This document shows positions 35,124 to 44,896 of a DNA stretch of 64,000 bases, in pieces. The translations under genes and the position numbers were made by a program. The notes beneath the pieces are model-generated. The model searched no databases. It was not told where the DNA came from and saw nothing but the letters and a program-made list of their open reading frames with translations. How positions within the stretch are numbered: the first letter of the stretch is position 1; every line of letters begins with the position of its first letter. This DNA comes from Rhizobium sullae (GTDB lineage Bacteria > Pseudomonadota > Alphaproteobacteria > Rhizobiales > Rhizobiaceae): positions 62,001 through 126,000 of the forward strand of contig NZ_FWER01000009.1 of NCBI RefSeq assembly GCF_900169785.1, read 5' to 3'.

Positions 35124-37568
35124 ATGATCGAAAAAACTGAACTCCGTAGCGGCTGGACGCTTTCCTGCAACGATACAGGACGCCCCGGATTACCCGAATC
35201 TATTCCCGCGACCGTGCCCGGCTGCGTGCATCTCGACCTCTTGGCAAACCGGCTGATCCCCGATCCCTATCCCGACGTCAACGAGATCACCAACGACTGG
35301 ATCGGCAAATCGGAGTGGGTCTATCGCTGCAGCTTCGAAGCAGCTTGCGACGAGGGCAAGGCTCATGAGTTGGTTTTCGACGGGCTGGATACGATCACGA
35401 CGATCCGACTGAACGGCGACGAGGTGGCTCAAACCTTCAATCAGCATCGCACCTACCGCTTTGACGTTTCAGCTTTACTGAAGAGCGGCATCAACGAACT
35501 CAGCGTCACCTTCCACTCCGCCTATGCCTATGGCGCGGAAATGGAGAAGCATTACGGCTACCGCCCCAACAATTATCCCGGGCCTGGAAACCTGATCCGC
35601 AAGATGGCGTGCAATTTCGGCTGGGACTGGGGACCGACCCTGGTGACGGCGGGAATTTGGAAGCCGGTGCGGCTGGAAAGCTGGGATCGGGCACGACTGG
35701 CCGAGATGCGGGTATCGGCGACGCTTGCGGGTGGCGATGGCCTGGTGAAGGTCCATGCCAGGCTGGCGCAGCATGGCGCGCCGTGCGCCTGCAGGATCGT
35801 CACCGCGATTGCGGGCGTATCTCACACGGCCGAGATTGCGGAGGGTGCCGGAGATGTTAGCTTCGACATCTGCGTTCCATCGCCAGAGCTTTGGTGGCCG
35901 CATCATCTTGGCGCACAGCCGCTCTATGCGCTAACGATCGAGTTGCGCGATAGCGTAAGCGATGACCTACTCGATAATTATTCAAAGGAAATCGGTTTCC
36001 GCTCGGTGCGGCTGGATACAGCACCGGATGAACATGGTTCAGCCTTCACTTTCGTAGTCAACGACGTGCCGCTTTTCATCTGCGGCGCCAACTGGATTCC
36101 GGACGACTGCTTTCCGTCCCGCGTGACCGCCGAGCGCTACATTTCGCGCATCGACGAGGCGAAGGCAGCGAACATCAATATGCTGCGCGTCTGGGGCGGC
36201 GGCATCTTCGAGCGCGATGAATTCTACGAGGCCTGCGACCGCGCCGGCATGCTGATCTGGCAAGACTTCCTCTTTGCCTGTGCCGCCTACCCAGAGGAAG
36301 AGCCGCTCCGCAGTGAAGTGGAAGCCGAAGTGCGTGACAATGTCGTCAGGCTGATGCCGCATGCCTCGCTGATCGTCTGGAACGGCAACAACGAGAATAT
36401 CTGGGGCTTCGACGAATGGGGCTGGCGGCCGGTCATCCAGGAAGGCGTCACCTGGGGTCTCGGCTATTATCTCGACCTTCTGCCTAAGCTGTGTGCCGAA
36501 CTCGATCCCGACCGGTCCTATTATCCCGGCAGTCCCTATTCCGGCACGATGGATATTGCGCCGAATGCCGACGAACATGGCTGCAAGCATATCTGGGATG
36601 TGTGGAACGACGTCGGCTACGAGGTCTATCGCAACTACATCCCGCGCTTCTGCTCCGAATTCGGCTGGCAGGCGCCGCCGAATTGGGCGACGCTCGAAGA
36701 AAGCGTGCATGACAATCCGCTGACACCACAATCCCATGGCGTCTTCCACCATCAAAAGGCGACGCAGGGCAATGAGCGGCTGATCCGCGGCCTTGCCGGC
36801 CACTTGCCGGTACCGAAGTCGATGGACGACTGGCATTTCGCCACGCAGTTGAACCAGGCGCGCGCGATCCGCTTTGCCGTCGAACACATGCGCTCGCACC
36901 GCGGCATCTGCAAAGGCGCGGTCGTCTGGCAGTTCAACGATTGCTGGCCGGTAACCTCATGGGCAGCACTCGATTCCGCGGGGCGGCGCAAGCCGCTCTG
37001 GTACGCGCTGCAGCAGGCCTTCGATCCGCGTCTGCTGACGATCCAGCCGAGGGGAGACAAACTCGCCGCCGTTGCCGTCAACGAGCGGACACTTTTCTGG
37101 CGATCGAAAATCACCGGCAAGCGCATGAAACTCGATGGGACGGTGCTAGCGGAATTCGAGTTCTGGCGGCTGCTCTGCGACAGGTTCGAGGCGAAGGAAT
37201 TCATCCTGGCAGACGACATCGCCACTCCGGATGCGGCGGATGACGAGGTCGTCGTCGTGCAGATGCTCGACAAACGCGCCTTCCACTATTTCGTCGAGGA
37301 TGTCGACTTGAAGCTGCCGAAGGCGCAGTTCGATGTCGCAGTCACGCGTGTTGCCGACGGCTGCGAGGTGAAGGTCACAGCCAGAAGCTTTCTGAAGGAT
37401 CTTTGCCTGGTGGTGGACCGGCTCGATCCGGCTGCGGTGGTGGATTCGATGCTCGTTACCCTCCTGCCGGGTGAAACCCATGTTTTCACACTGAAGACGC
37501 AGATGGTATTCGCTGCGGAAGACATCGTTCCCGGAAGGGCTCTCCGCTCGGCCAACGATCTTGTCTAA
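35124..37568 (+). CDS. Beta-mannosidase (glycoside hydrolase family 2)
   Basis: An 814-residue GH2 enzyme that cleaves terminal beta-mannose from oligosaccharides such as plant mannans or N-glycans. The sugar-binding N-terminal domain has ATVPGCVHLDLLANRLIPDPYPDVNE, typical of beta-mannosidases. The TIM barrel has the acid/base Glu in IVWNGNNENIWGFDEW and the nucleophile Glu in RFCSEFGWQAPP. No signal peptide is seen, so it is probably cytoplasmic and works on imported sugars. It may be co-transcribed with the glyoxalase-like gene. Confidence 0.93.
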   Translation: MIEKTELRSGWTLSCNDTGRPGLPESIPATVPGCVHLDLLANRLIPDPYPDVNEITNDWIGKSEWVYRCSFEAACDEGKAHELVFDGLDTITTIRLNGDEVAQTFNQHRTYRFDVSALLKSGINELSVTFHSAYAYGAEMEKHYGYRPNNYPGPGNLIRKMACNFGWDWGPTLVTAGIWKPVRLESWDRARLAEMRVSATLAGGDGLVKVHARLAQHGAPCACRIVTAIAGVSHTAEIAEGAGDVSFDICVPSPELWWPHHLGAQPLYALTIELRDSVSDDLLDNYSKEIGFRSVRLDTAPDEHGSAFTFVVNDVPLFICGANWIPDDCFPSRVTAERYISRIDEAKAANINMLRVWGGGIFERDEFYEACDRAGMLIWQDFLFACAAYPEEEPLRSEVEAEVRDNVVRLMPHASLIVWNGNNENIWGFDEWGWRPVIQEGVTWGLGYYLDLLPKLCAELDPDRSYYPGSPYSGTMDIAPNADEHGCKHIWDVWNDVGYEVYRNYIPRFCSEFGWQAPPNWATLEESVHDNPLTPQSHGVFHHQKATQGNERLIRGLAGHLPVPKSMDDWHFATQLNQARAIRFAVEHMRSHRGICKGAVVWQFNDCWPVTSWAALDSAGRRKPLWYALQQAFDPRLLTIQPRGDKLAAVAVNERTLFWRSKITGKRMKLDGTVLAEFEFWRLLCDRFEAKEFILADDIATPDAADDEVVVVQMLDKRAFHYFVEDVDLKLPKAQFDVAVTRVADGCEVKVTARSFLKDLCLVVDRLDPAAVVDSMLVTLLPGETHVFTLKTQMVFAAEDIVPGRALRSANDLV

Positions 37569-37627
37569 AGACGCCAAAAGGCCCCGCCAGCCGCGGGGCC
37601 CTTTCCGGCTCGTCCGCGCGGACGACG

Positions 37628-38020
37628 TTACATCCAGTAAGGCGGCACACCGTAGTAGTCATAGATCCGGCGGCCATTATCGTTGTACCAGCTGTCGTCA
37701 TCGTCCGCGTAGCTCGGTGCGCTCTCGATCTGTTCCTTCGTCAGATCGATGCGATAGCCGTCAAGCTCCGTGTCGTAGTTCAGCTTTTCCCAAGGCAGCG
37801 GGTAATAGTCATTTCCGATGCCCAGGAAGCCGCCGAAGCTCAGCACGGCATATGCCACGCGGCCATCCTGCTTTCCGATGATCAAGCGCTCGATCGAGCC
37901 GATGTGCTTGCCATCGGCGCCATAGACACGGGTACCTTCAACGCGGTCGCTTGCAATCAGCGACGGGGTATCCTTCACGTTGGGATCGTGGCGGCTGACA
38001 TCAGTGTCCTCATTGAGCAT
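37628..38020 (-). CDS. PRC-barrel domain protein
   Basis: A 130-residue soluble protein. The PRC-barrel (about 18-95) runs from SLIASDRVEGTRVYGADGKHIGSIERLIIGKQDGRVAYAV, shared with RimM and photosynthetic reaction centre H subunits. In rhizobia such proteins are common and often stress-linked, without known function. I start at 38020 (MLNEDTDV), because AAGGAG lies 8 bases upstream; the longer frame to 38074 has no ribosome site. The C-terminus is acidic and tyrosine-rich (DDDDSWYNDNGRR). Confidence 0.85.
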   Translation of the reverse strand: MLNEDTDVSRHDPNVKDTPSLIASDRVEGTRVYGADGKHIGSIERLIIGKQDGRVAYAVLSFGGFLGIGNDYYPLPWEKLNYDTELDGYRIDLTKEQIESAPSYADDDDSWYNDNGRRIYDYYGVPPYWM

Positions 38021-38105
38021 TTCTGCTTCTCCTTGCTTGTCAGTCATGAAAATAAAACGCGTCGTCGGATTCAAAAGTTCCGGACTATCGTGTGTGGACG
38101 CCCCG

Positions 38106-38121
38106 TTGACGTTTACGTCAA
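38106..38121. promoter_or_regulatory. LiuR/MerR-like palindrome upstream of fadD
   Basis: TTGACGTTTACGTCAA has perfect 7-base arms TTGACGT/ACGTCAA. It lies 128 bases before the fadD ATG and resembles operators I recall for LiuR-type MerR regulators of branched-chain amino acid and acyl-CoA breakdown. A second small inverted repeat, AGTTA-GTG-TAACT, follows at 38122-38134. Confidence 0.5.
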
Positions 38122-38248
38122 AGTTAGTGTAACTCTAATCCCGCTTGAACCGTTCAGGCAATGGCATAAGCTGCCCTTCGGAGGATGGAGGATCATCCGA
38201 CCGGCAGCCGCAGACCGGCATCCGTGGCCGGGTAGGGAGAGAGACACG

Positions 38249-39949
38249 ATGAGCAGCATTTCCGTCCACCCGGGTGGCGCAGAGCGGGAAAAGCCCTGGC
38301 TTGCCACATATCCAGCGGTCGTTCCGGCCGAACTGCCGCCGCCGGAACACGAATCGCTGGCGGAGCTGCTGCAAAAATCCTGCGAGAATTATGCGAATCG
38401 CGTTGCATTTTCGAGCATGGGCAAGGCGCTCACGTATCGAGAGCTCGGAGAGCAGACGCGCAAAGTTGCCGCCTGGCTGCAAGGCACCGGTCTTCAGAAA
38501 GGCGATCGGGTGGCCGTGATGATGCCGAACGTGCTGCAGAACCCTATCGCGGTTTACGGCATCCTGCGCGCAGGCCTGGTCGTCGTGAATGTCAATCCGC
38601 TCTATACGCCGCGTGAACTGGAACACCAGCTGGGCGATTCAGGCGCGAAGGCGATCTTCGTATTGGAGAACTTCGCCCGCACGGTGGAACAGGTACTGGC
38701 AAAGACCGATGTGCGCCATGTGGTGGTGACTTCGCTTGGGGAAATGCTGGGCCCAAAGGGATTGATCGTCAATCTCGTCGTCCGCAAGGTGAAAAAGCTG
38801 GTTCCTTCCTGGTCGATCCCGCAGCACAAGACATTCAAGCAGATACTAAGCGAAGGCGCACGCAGGCCGCTACAACCGCCGGCCATCAAGGGCAGCGATA
38901 TCGCCTTTCTTCAATATACCGGCGGCACCACGGGCGTAGCCAAGGGAGCGGTGCTGACGCACCAGAACCTTCTTGCCAACAAGCGGCAGCTGCAGCTCTG
39001 GCTGAAATCCGCCTTCGAGCTCAAGAAGCAGCCGGACGTGCTGAATTTCATGTGCGCGCTGCCGCTTTATCACATCTTCGCGCTGACGGTGAATTCGCTT
39101 ATGGGCATGTCGCTCGGCGCGCACAACATCCTGATCGCCAATCCGCGTGACATTCCGGGCTTCGTCAAGGAATTCGGCAAGTCGAACGTCCATATCTTCC
39201 CCGGCCTCAATACGCTTTTCAACGCGCTGATGAACAATGCCGATTTTGCCAAGCTCGATTTCTCCTCGCTCATCATGTCGCTTGGCGGCGGCATGGCGGT
39301 GCAGCGGCCGGTCGCCGAGCGCTGGCTGAAGATGACGGGCTCGCATATCACCGAGGGCTACGGCCTTTCCGAGACCTCGCCGGTCGCAACGGCCAACCGC
39401 TTCGATTCGCCGGAATTCACCGGTTCGATCGGCTTGCCTCTCCCCTCTACCGAGATCGACATCCGCGACGAAAACGGCAATTCCCTGCCGCTGGGCGAGA
39501 TCGGCGAAATCTGCATCCGGGGGCCGCAGGTGATGGCCGGCTACTGGCAGAAGCCGGAGGAGACCGCGAAGGTGATGACGGCGGACGGCTTTTTCCGTAG
39601 CGGCGACATGGGCTTCATGGACGAGCGCGGCTACACCAAGATCGTCGACCGCAAGAAGGACATGATCCTGGTTTCCGGCTTCAACGTCTATCCGAACGAG
39701 GTCGAGGAAGTCGCCGCCATGCACCCGGGCATCGTCGAGGCCGCCGCAATCGGCGTGCCGGACGGCCATTCCGGCGAAGCGGTGAAACTCTTCGTAGTGC
39801 GGAGAGACCCGGCGCTGACTGAGGCCGATGTGAGAGCCCATTGCGCCGCCAACCTTACCAACTACAAGCGTCCCCGCCATATCGAATTCCGCACCGAACT
39901 GCCGAAATCGCCGGTCGGCAAAATTCTGCGCAAGGATCTGCGCGGCTGA
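38249..39949 (+). CDS. fadD: Long-chain acyl-CoA synthetase
   Basis: A 566-residue AMP-forming ligase that activates fatty acids to acyl-CoA for beta-oxidation. The P-loop-like motif is LQYTGGTTGVAKGAVLTH, followed by EGYGLSETSPVA, GEICIRGPQVMAGYWQ, FFRSGDMGFMDE, DRKKDMILVSGFNVYPNEVE and the catalytic Lys in KSPVGKILRKDL near the end. The ATG at 38249 has GGGAGA upstream; the open frame begins much earlier but is not conserved. Rhizobial FadD also influences swarming and quorum signals in some species. Confidence 0.94.
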   Translation: MSSISVHPGGAEREKPWLATYPAVVPAELPPPEHESLAELLQKSCENYANRVAFSSMGKALTYRELGEQTRKVAAWLQGTGLQKGDRVAVMMPNVLQNPIAVYGILRAGLVVVNVNPLYTPRELEHQLGDSGAKAIFVLENFARTVEQVLAKTDVRHVVVTSLGEMLGPKGLIVNLVVRKVKKLVPSWSIPQHKTFKQILSEGARRPLQPPAIKGSDIAFLQYTGGTTGVAKGAVLTHQNLLANKRQLQLWLKSAFELKKQPDVLNFMCALPLYHIFALTVNSLMGMSLGAHNILIANPRDIPGFVKEFGKSNVHIFPGLNTLFNALMNNADFAKLDFSSLIMSLGGGMAVQRPVAERWLKMTGSHITEGYGLSETSPVATANRFDSPEFTGSIGLPLPSTEIDIRDENGNSLPLGEIGEICIRGPQVMAGYWQKPEETAKVMTADGFFRSGDMGFMDERGYTKIVDRKKDMILVSGFNVYPNEVEEVAAMHPGIVEAAAIGVPDGHSGEAVKLFVVRRDPALTEADVRAHCAANLTNYKRPRHIEFRTELPKSPVGKILRKDLRG

Positions 39950-39973
39950 TTTGACACCTGCATGAAATTTAGA

Positions 39974-40003
39974 GCCATCCCGCCTGGTGCGGGTGGCTTT
40001 TTT
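39974..40003 (+). terminator. Rho-independent terminator after fadD
   Basis: The stem GCCATCCCGC/GCGGGTGGC, with one bulged base and loop CTGGT, is followed by six T. It lies 24 bases past the fadD stop and separates fadD from pgi. Confidence 0.85.
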
Positions 40004-40086
40004 GCATTCCGGCGGTGGCTGAACTTGATTTGCGCCCTACAAAGCGAATAGTTTCCGCAACCCTTTCCGCCTTCAAGGAGCCTCCC

Positions 40087-41712
40087 ATGAACGCCATCGT
40101 CGAACAGCTGAAGAACACTGCGGCCGCCACGAAGGCAACCGATATCCGCGCTGCCTTCGCGGCCGATCCTCAGCGCTTCACGCGCTTCACCGCCTCGCTT
40201 GACGACCTTTTGATGGACTATTCGAAGACTGCCATGAACGGCGAAATCCTGGCGCTTCTCGTCAAGCTCGCTGAAGAAGGCGGTGTAGAGAAGAAGCGCG
40301 AGGAAATGTTTTCCGGCAAGGCGATCAACTTCACGGAAGACCGCGCCGTTCTGCACACAGCGCTTCGCAACCGCTCCAACACGCCCGTGCTCGTGGATGG
40401 CAAAGACGTGACGCCGGATGTCAACGGCGTTCTCGCCGCCATGGGCAAGTTCGCCGACGGCGTCCGCTCCGGCGCGCTGAAGGGTGCGACGGGCAAGCAG
40501 ATAACCGACGTCATCAATATCGGCATTGGCGGCTCGGACCTCGGCCCGGTCATGGCGACGTTGGCGCTCGCGCCCTTCCATGATGGCCCGCGCGCGCATT
40601 TCGTCTCCAACATCGACGGCGCCCACATCGCCGATATCCTGAAGCAGGTTCAGCCGGAAACGACGCTCTTCATCATTGCCTCGAAGACCTTCACGACGAT
40701 CGAGACGATGACCAATGCGCAGACGGCGCGCAACTTCATCGCCAAGGTGCTGGGTGAGGCTGCGGTGCAGCACCATTTCGCCGCCGTCTCAACGGCGCTC
40801 GACAAGGTTGCCGCCTTCGGCATCGACAGCGAACGCGTCTTCGGATTCTGGGACTGGGTCGGCGGGCGCTATTCCATCTGGTCGGCCATCGGCCTGCCGC
40901 TAATGATCGCGATCGGACCGGAAAACTTCGGCAAGTTCCTTGACGGCGCGCATGCTATGGACAACCACTTCCGTAAGGCACCGGTTACCGAAAACCTGCC
41001 GATGCTGCTCGGCCTCGTCGGCTTCTTCCATCGCAATGTCCTGGGTTATTCCACCCGCGCCATCCTGCCCTATGACCAGCGCCTTTCACGCTTTCCGGCA
41101 TATCTGCAGCAGCTCGACATGGAATCCAACGGCAAGGGTGTGACGATCGACGGCACGCCGGTCGAGAACAATTCCGGTCCGGTGGTCTGGGGCGAGCCTG
41201 GGACCAACGGCCAGCACGCCTTCTTCCAACTCATCCACCAGGGAACGAGCATCATTCCCAGTGAATTCATGATCGCCGCCAACGCCTTCGAGCCGGAGCT
41301 GCGCCACCAGCACCAATTGCTAATGGCGAACTGCCTGGCACAGTCCGAAGCGCTCATGAAGGGCCGCACCTTCGAGGAAGCCAAAGCGCAGCTCACAGCC
41401 AAGGGCATGGACGACAAGAAGGCAGATTTCATCGCGCCACACCGGGTCTTCACCGGCAACCGGCCTTCGATCACGTTCGTCTACGATAAGCTGACGCCCT
41501 ATGCGCTCGGCCGCCTGATTGCGCTCTATGAGCACCGTGTCTTCGTCGAAGGCGTGCTCTTCCGCATCAACTCCTTCGACCAATGGGGCGTCGAGCTCGG
41601 CAAGGAACTGGCGACCGGCCTGCTACCGGTCATCGAAGGCAAAGAGAGCGCGGCAGGGCACGATTCCTCGACCCAGGGGCTTGTTGCAGCATTGACGAAG
41701 CTCGCCACGTAA
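40087..41712 (+). CDS. pgi: Glucose-6-phosphate isomerase
   Basis: A 541-residue cytoplasmic enzyme that interconverts glucose-6-phosphate and fructose-6-phosphate. Motifs include [70 protein letters not shown] and, near the C-terminus, [13 protein letters not shown]. These contain the catalytic His, Glu and Lys of the family. The start at 40087 follows AAGGAG; an upstream in-frame start at 40015 lacks a site. It lies near fructokinase, so both feed fructose-6-phosphate metabolism, though on opposite strands. Confidence 0.97.
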   Translation: MNAIVEQLKNTAAATKATDIRAAFAADPQRFTRFTASLDDLLMDYSKTAMNGEILALLVKLAEEGGVEKKREEMFSGKAINFTEDRAVLHTALRNRSNTPVLVDGKDVTPDVNGVLAAMGKFADGVRSGALKGATGKQITDVINIGIGGSDLGPVMATLALAPFHDGPRAHFVSNIDGAHIADILKQVQPETTLFIIASKTFTTIETMTNAQTARNFIAKVLGEAAVQHHFAAVSTALDKVAAFGIDSERVFGFWDWVGGRYSIWSAIGLPLMIAIGPENFGKFLDGAHAMDNHFRKAPVTENLPMLLGLVGFFHRNVLGYSTRAILPYDQRLSRFPAYLQQLDMESNGKGVTIDGTPVENNSGPVVWGEPGTNGQHAFFQLIHQGTSIIPSEFMIAANAFEPELRHQHQLLMANCLAQSEALMKGRTFEEAKAQLTAKGMDDKKADFIAPHRVFTGNRPSITFVYDKLTPYALGRLIALYEHRVFVEGVLFRINSFDQWGVELGKELATGLLPVIEGKESAAGHDSSTQGLVAALTKLAT

Positions 41713-41958
41713 GATCACTCCGATCCTTCGGGTTGCACCCCAGGGGAGATGGCAGTCGGCTCCTCCTCCCAGAGTGACATATGCGGACGTATCTCGCCGA
41801 GTGGCAGGCGTTGATCCGAACCAGGTGAGAAGCCGGCGACAGTGACGTTTGGTGCCGAAGACAATCGGTAATACTTTCGCCTGCGCCGAAACCTGGTTGT
41901 AATATTTGAAGCATTCGCGTAAAGAGTTTATATGTGCAACAACCGATGAGCCGCTACG

Positions 41959-42894
41959 ATGGATACGATTCCCACCGAAGGCTTTGACGCGGCCGTGACC
42001 CTGACAGACCATCTCGACCACCTGCCCGACAAGAAGCGCCGAGAGCTTGCCCGGGTTCTGCAGATCCTGTTTTTCGAGGTCGAGCAGTTCCGCGCCACCA
42101 AGCTGTCCGGAAAGAAGGCGGCCGGCAAGGTGCTCATGGTGCTGCTCTACGGCTCGTACGCCCGCGGCGACTGGGTCGAGGATCGCTCAAGCGGCTACCG
42201 TTCCGACTATGATCTTCTGATCGTCGTCAACACCAAGAGCTTTGCCGAGGAGCATGAGCTGTGGGAGGCGCTGGAAGAACGGCTGTTGCAGGAGCAGATC
42301 AGCCATCGGATCGAAACGCCAGTGATCCCGATCGTCCACTGCCTGGCAGACGTCAACGACCAGCTGGCACGCGGCCGGCCGTTTTTCACCGACATCGCCA
42401 GGGATGGCATCGTGCTCTACGAGGAGCCAGGCCATCCCCTCGCCCAGCCGAAGGCGCTGACACCAGAGGAGGCAAAGGCTGAAGCTCAGCGGTATTTCGA
42501 TCAGTGGTATCAGCTGTCAATCGAGGCTCTTACCGGGGCCGAACTGATGCTTGGGCAAAAGATCTGGCGGGACGGCGCGTTCATGCTTCACCAAGCGACC
42601 GAGCGTGCATATCACTGCGTCTTACTGACCCTAACCCTCTACAGCCCGAAGTCTCACCGCATCAGGGTGCTGCGTTCGCAAGCTGAAAGCGCCGATGCGC
42701 GGCTGGTGTCCGCCTGGCCACGCGACAGCCGTTTTGCCCGCCGCTGCTTTGAGCTGTTGTCGCGGGCCTATGTCGAGGCGCGATATTCGTCGAAATACAC
42801 GATCAGCGATGAGGAGCTGCAATGGCTTGTCACCCACGTGAAGGACTTGCAGGCGCTGGTGGAGATGATCTGCCAGGAGCGGCTCGGCTCATGA
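41959..42894 (+). CDS. Fused nucleotidyltransferase (MNT) and HEPN domain protein
   Basis: A 311-residue protein. The N-terminal nucleotidyltransferase (about 55-165) shows LLYGSYARGDW and SDYDLLIVV, giving the GS and DxD catalytic residues. The C-terminal HEPN domain (about 175-305) is helical, with RDGAFMLHQATERAYHCVLL. Separate MntA and HepT form a toxin-antitoxin pair in which MntA AMPylates HepT; here both are in one chain, a known but poorly studied arrangement. Function here is unknown. Its stop overlaps a remnant of a VOC gene, and no homologous neighbour genes surround it. Confidence 0.88.
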   Translation: MDTIPTEGFDAAVTLTDHLDHLPDKKRRELARVLQILFFEVEQFRATKLSGKKAAGKVLMVLLYGSYARGDWVEDRSSGYRSDYDLLIVVNTKSFAEEHELWEALEERLLQEQISHRIETPVIPIVHCLADVNDQLARGRPFFTDIARDGIVLYEEPGHPLAQPKALTPEEAKAEAQRYFDQWYQLSIEALTGAELMLGQKIWRDGAFMLHQATERAYHCVLLTLTLYSPKSHRIRVLRSQAESADARLVSAWPRDSRFARRCFELLSRAYVEARYSSKYTISDEELQWLVTHVKDLQALVEMICQERLGS

Positions 42895-43010
42895 AGCCCG
42901 ATCTCGCGATGTTGAGCGGTGCAAATCCGTTCTGGGACCATATCGGTCTGACATTCGAAGGACATGACGGCTATCGGATCGTGCTTCAAGACACTGGATC
43001 GGATCTGTGA
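42891..43010 (+). pseudogene. 3' remnant of a VOC (glyoxalase-type) gene
   Basis: The 39-codon frame ends with NPFWDHIGLTFEGHDGYRIVLQ. This matches the usual C-terminal end of VOC family proteins (NPYW...G.TFEDPDGYR.VLQ). The rest of a VOC gene is missing, and the MNT-HEPN coding region lies directly before it. It is probably not functional. The overlap of its ATG with the previous stop may be chance. Confidence 0.6.
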
Positions 43011-43074
43011 TTTTTCATTTGAAGCTGTCGAAACGCGCCACATCTGATCGTCTGTATCAGGAAGGGAGAGCCAA

Positions 43075-43878
43075 ATGAGTGTGATGGACGACGAGCTCAA
43101 GATTTTTGAGGCAGAGGGCGCGCAGCCGCTGCCGGCCGTAGCATCCGCAGGTTTCGTCGAGCATGATGGTGCCAGTATCTGGTACGCCACTTACGGGGCC
43201 GGTCCTGCGGTGGTCCTACTGCATGGCGGGCTTGGTAACAGCGGCAATTGGGGCTACCAAGTGCCGGCACTAATCGAGTCCGGCCGGCAGGTCGTGGTCA
43301 TCGACAGCCGTGGGCATGGCCGCAGCACCCGCGATAGCCAGCCCTATAAATACGAGCTGATGGCTTCGGACGTCCTTGCGGTCATGGATCATTTAGAGCT
43401 TGCCAAAGCAGCCCTCGTCGGCTGGAGCGATGGCGCCTGCACCGCGCTCATCCTTGCCGATCAGCATCCGGACCGCGTCTTCGGCGTCTTCTTCTTCGCG
43501 TGCAATATGGATCCGAACGGCACGAAAGAGTTTGTTGCGACACCGGTCATCGATCGCTGCTTCAGCCGACACAGGAAGGACTATCAGGCACTATCGGCAA
43601 CGCCCGATCAGTTCGATACCTTTGTTCAGGATGTCAGCAGGATGATGGCGACCGAGCCCAACTACACAGCGAGCGATCTCGAGCGGATCAAGGTGCCAGT
43701 CGCGGTCGTGCTGGGTGAGCGCGACGAATTCATTAAGCCCGAGCATGCCGACTATCTCGCGCGCACCATCCCTGATGCAGAGCTCATCCTGCTGCCCGAT
43801 GCCGGCCACTTCGCGCCATTGCAGCGGCCCGAGCACTTTAATCGTGAAGTGATCGGCTTTCTTGATCGGCTTGCGTAG
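43075..43878 (+). CDS. Alpha/beta hydrolase
   Basis: A 267-residue hydrolase. VVLLHGGLGNSGNWGYQ forms the oxyanion hole, the nucleophile Ser is in LVGWSDGACTALI, the acid is in VLGERDEFIKPEHA and the His in LPDAGHFAPLQRPEHF. All catalytic residues are present and length is normal, so it should be active on a small ester, lactone or similar. The sequence resembles 3-oxoadipate enol-lactonase-like hydrolases, but the substrate is not indicated. It is probably monocistronic, convergent with the fructokinase. Confidence 0.87.
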   Translation: MSVMDDELKIFEAEGAQPLPAVASAGFVEHDGASIWYATYGAGPAVVLLHGGLGNSGNWGYQVPALIESGRQVVVIDSRGHGRSTRDSQPYKYELMASDVLAVMDHLELAKAALVGWSDGACTALILADQHPDRVFGVFFFACNMDPNGTKEFVATPVIDRCFSRHRKDYQALSATPDQFDTFVQDVSRMMATEPNYTASDLERIKVPVAVVLGERDEFIKPEHADYLARTIPDAELILLPDAGHFAPLQRPEHFNREVIGFLDRLA

Positions 43879-43879
43879 C

Positions 43880-44806
43880 TCAAAGGCCGATTTCGTGCGC
43901 CCAGGGCGGGTTGGCGCCGGCACGCGAAACGGTGACGGCCGCGGCCTTCGCCCCAAGCGACAGAGCGTTGTGCAGCGCCTTTTCGTCGAGGGAGGCAACC
44001 TGGCCCTTGGTCAGCAGATTATCCATCTTAAGCGAAGCGAGAATTCCGGCATCGAAGGTGTCGCCAGCGCCGACAGTATCAACGACGGTGACGCGCTGGC
44101 TCGCCACAACGACCTTGCGATCCTTGGTGTAGCCCTCCGCGCCCTCCGCGCCCTTGGTGATGACGACGAGCTTGGCGCCATGCTTCAGCCAGTAGGCCGC
44201 CAGATCGTCATGGCTACCTTCGAGGCCGAACCATTCGAGATCCTCGTCGGAGAACTTGACGATATCGGCCTTCGCCGCCATGCGCTTGATGCGCGCCATG
44301 TGGGCTTCCTTGTTCTTGATGAAGCCTGGGCGGATGTTCGGATCGAGCGAGATGACGCGCTTTCCCGCCTCACGATCGAGCAGCGCTTCGTAGGTTTCGC
44401 CGCAGGGGCTCGGGATCAGGCTGATCGCGCCGAAATGCAGCGCCTCACAATCGTCGCCGAGGAGCGGCAGGTCGTCTGTGGTGATCATGCGGCCGGCCGT
44501 GCCTTCATCGTAGAAGGCATAAGTCGCCTGACCGTTCACCAGCTTAACGAATGCGAGCGTCGACGGGCGGGCCGATATGGCGCAAAGGCTGAAATCGACA
44601 TTGCTGGCGACTAGAGTCTCGCGCAGGATATCGCCCATCATGTCATCGGCGATGCCGGTAAAGAAGGACGTCGGAACGCCAAGCCTGCCGAGCGCAATCG
44701 CCGTGTTGAAGATCGCTCCGCCGGCATAGGGCGCGAAGCTCTTCTCGCCGAGCGTCGTCTCCCGCGGCAGCATGTCGATCAACGCTTCGCCACAGCACAA
44801 AATCAT
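43880..44806 (-). CDS. frk: Fructokinase (PfkB family)
   Basis: A 308-residue ribokinase-like kinase. AGGAIFNTAIALGRLG is the sugar-binding segment, SLDPNIRPGF precedes the ATP region, and VDTVGAGDTFDAGILASL is the PfkB signature with the catalytic Asp. The sequence resembles rhizobial fructokinases that make fructose-6-phosphate from imported fructose. That pairs with frcBCAK further on and pgi nearby. It stops two bases from the stop of the convergent hydrolase gene. Confidence 0.9.
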   Translation of the reverse strand: MILCCGEALIDMLPRETTLGEKSFAPYAGGAIFNTAIALGRLGVPTSFFTGIADDMMGDILRETLVASNVDFSLCAISARPSTLAFVKLVNGQATYAFYDEGTAGRMITTDDLPLLGDDCEALHFGAISLIPSPCGETYEALLDREAGKRVISLDPNIRPGFIKNKEAHMARIKRMAAKADIVKFSDEDLEWFGLEGSHDDLAAYWLKHGAKLVVITKGAEGAEGYTKDRKVVVASQRVTVVDTVGAGDTFDAGILASLKMDNLLTKGQVASLDEKALHNALSLGAKAAAVTVSRAGANPPWAHEIGL

Positions 44807-44896
44807 TCCGGCCTCCCAACGTATGGTGAATTTCGATCTTCAAATCGATTAGATAATTTCGTGGCAAAAGCAAAGCCGCACTTCGTCGATCTGCCG

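Noticed and set aside
37904..38248. 115-codon N-terminal extension of fadD
   Set aside because: It overlaps the PRC-barrel gene, lacks a ribosome site and has no homology to acyl-CoA ligases; the ATG at 38249 fits the family.
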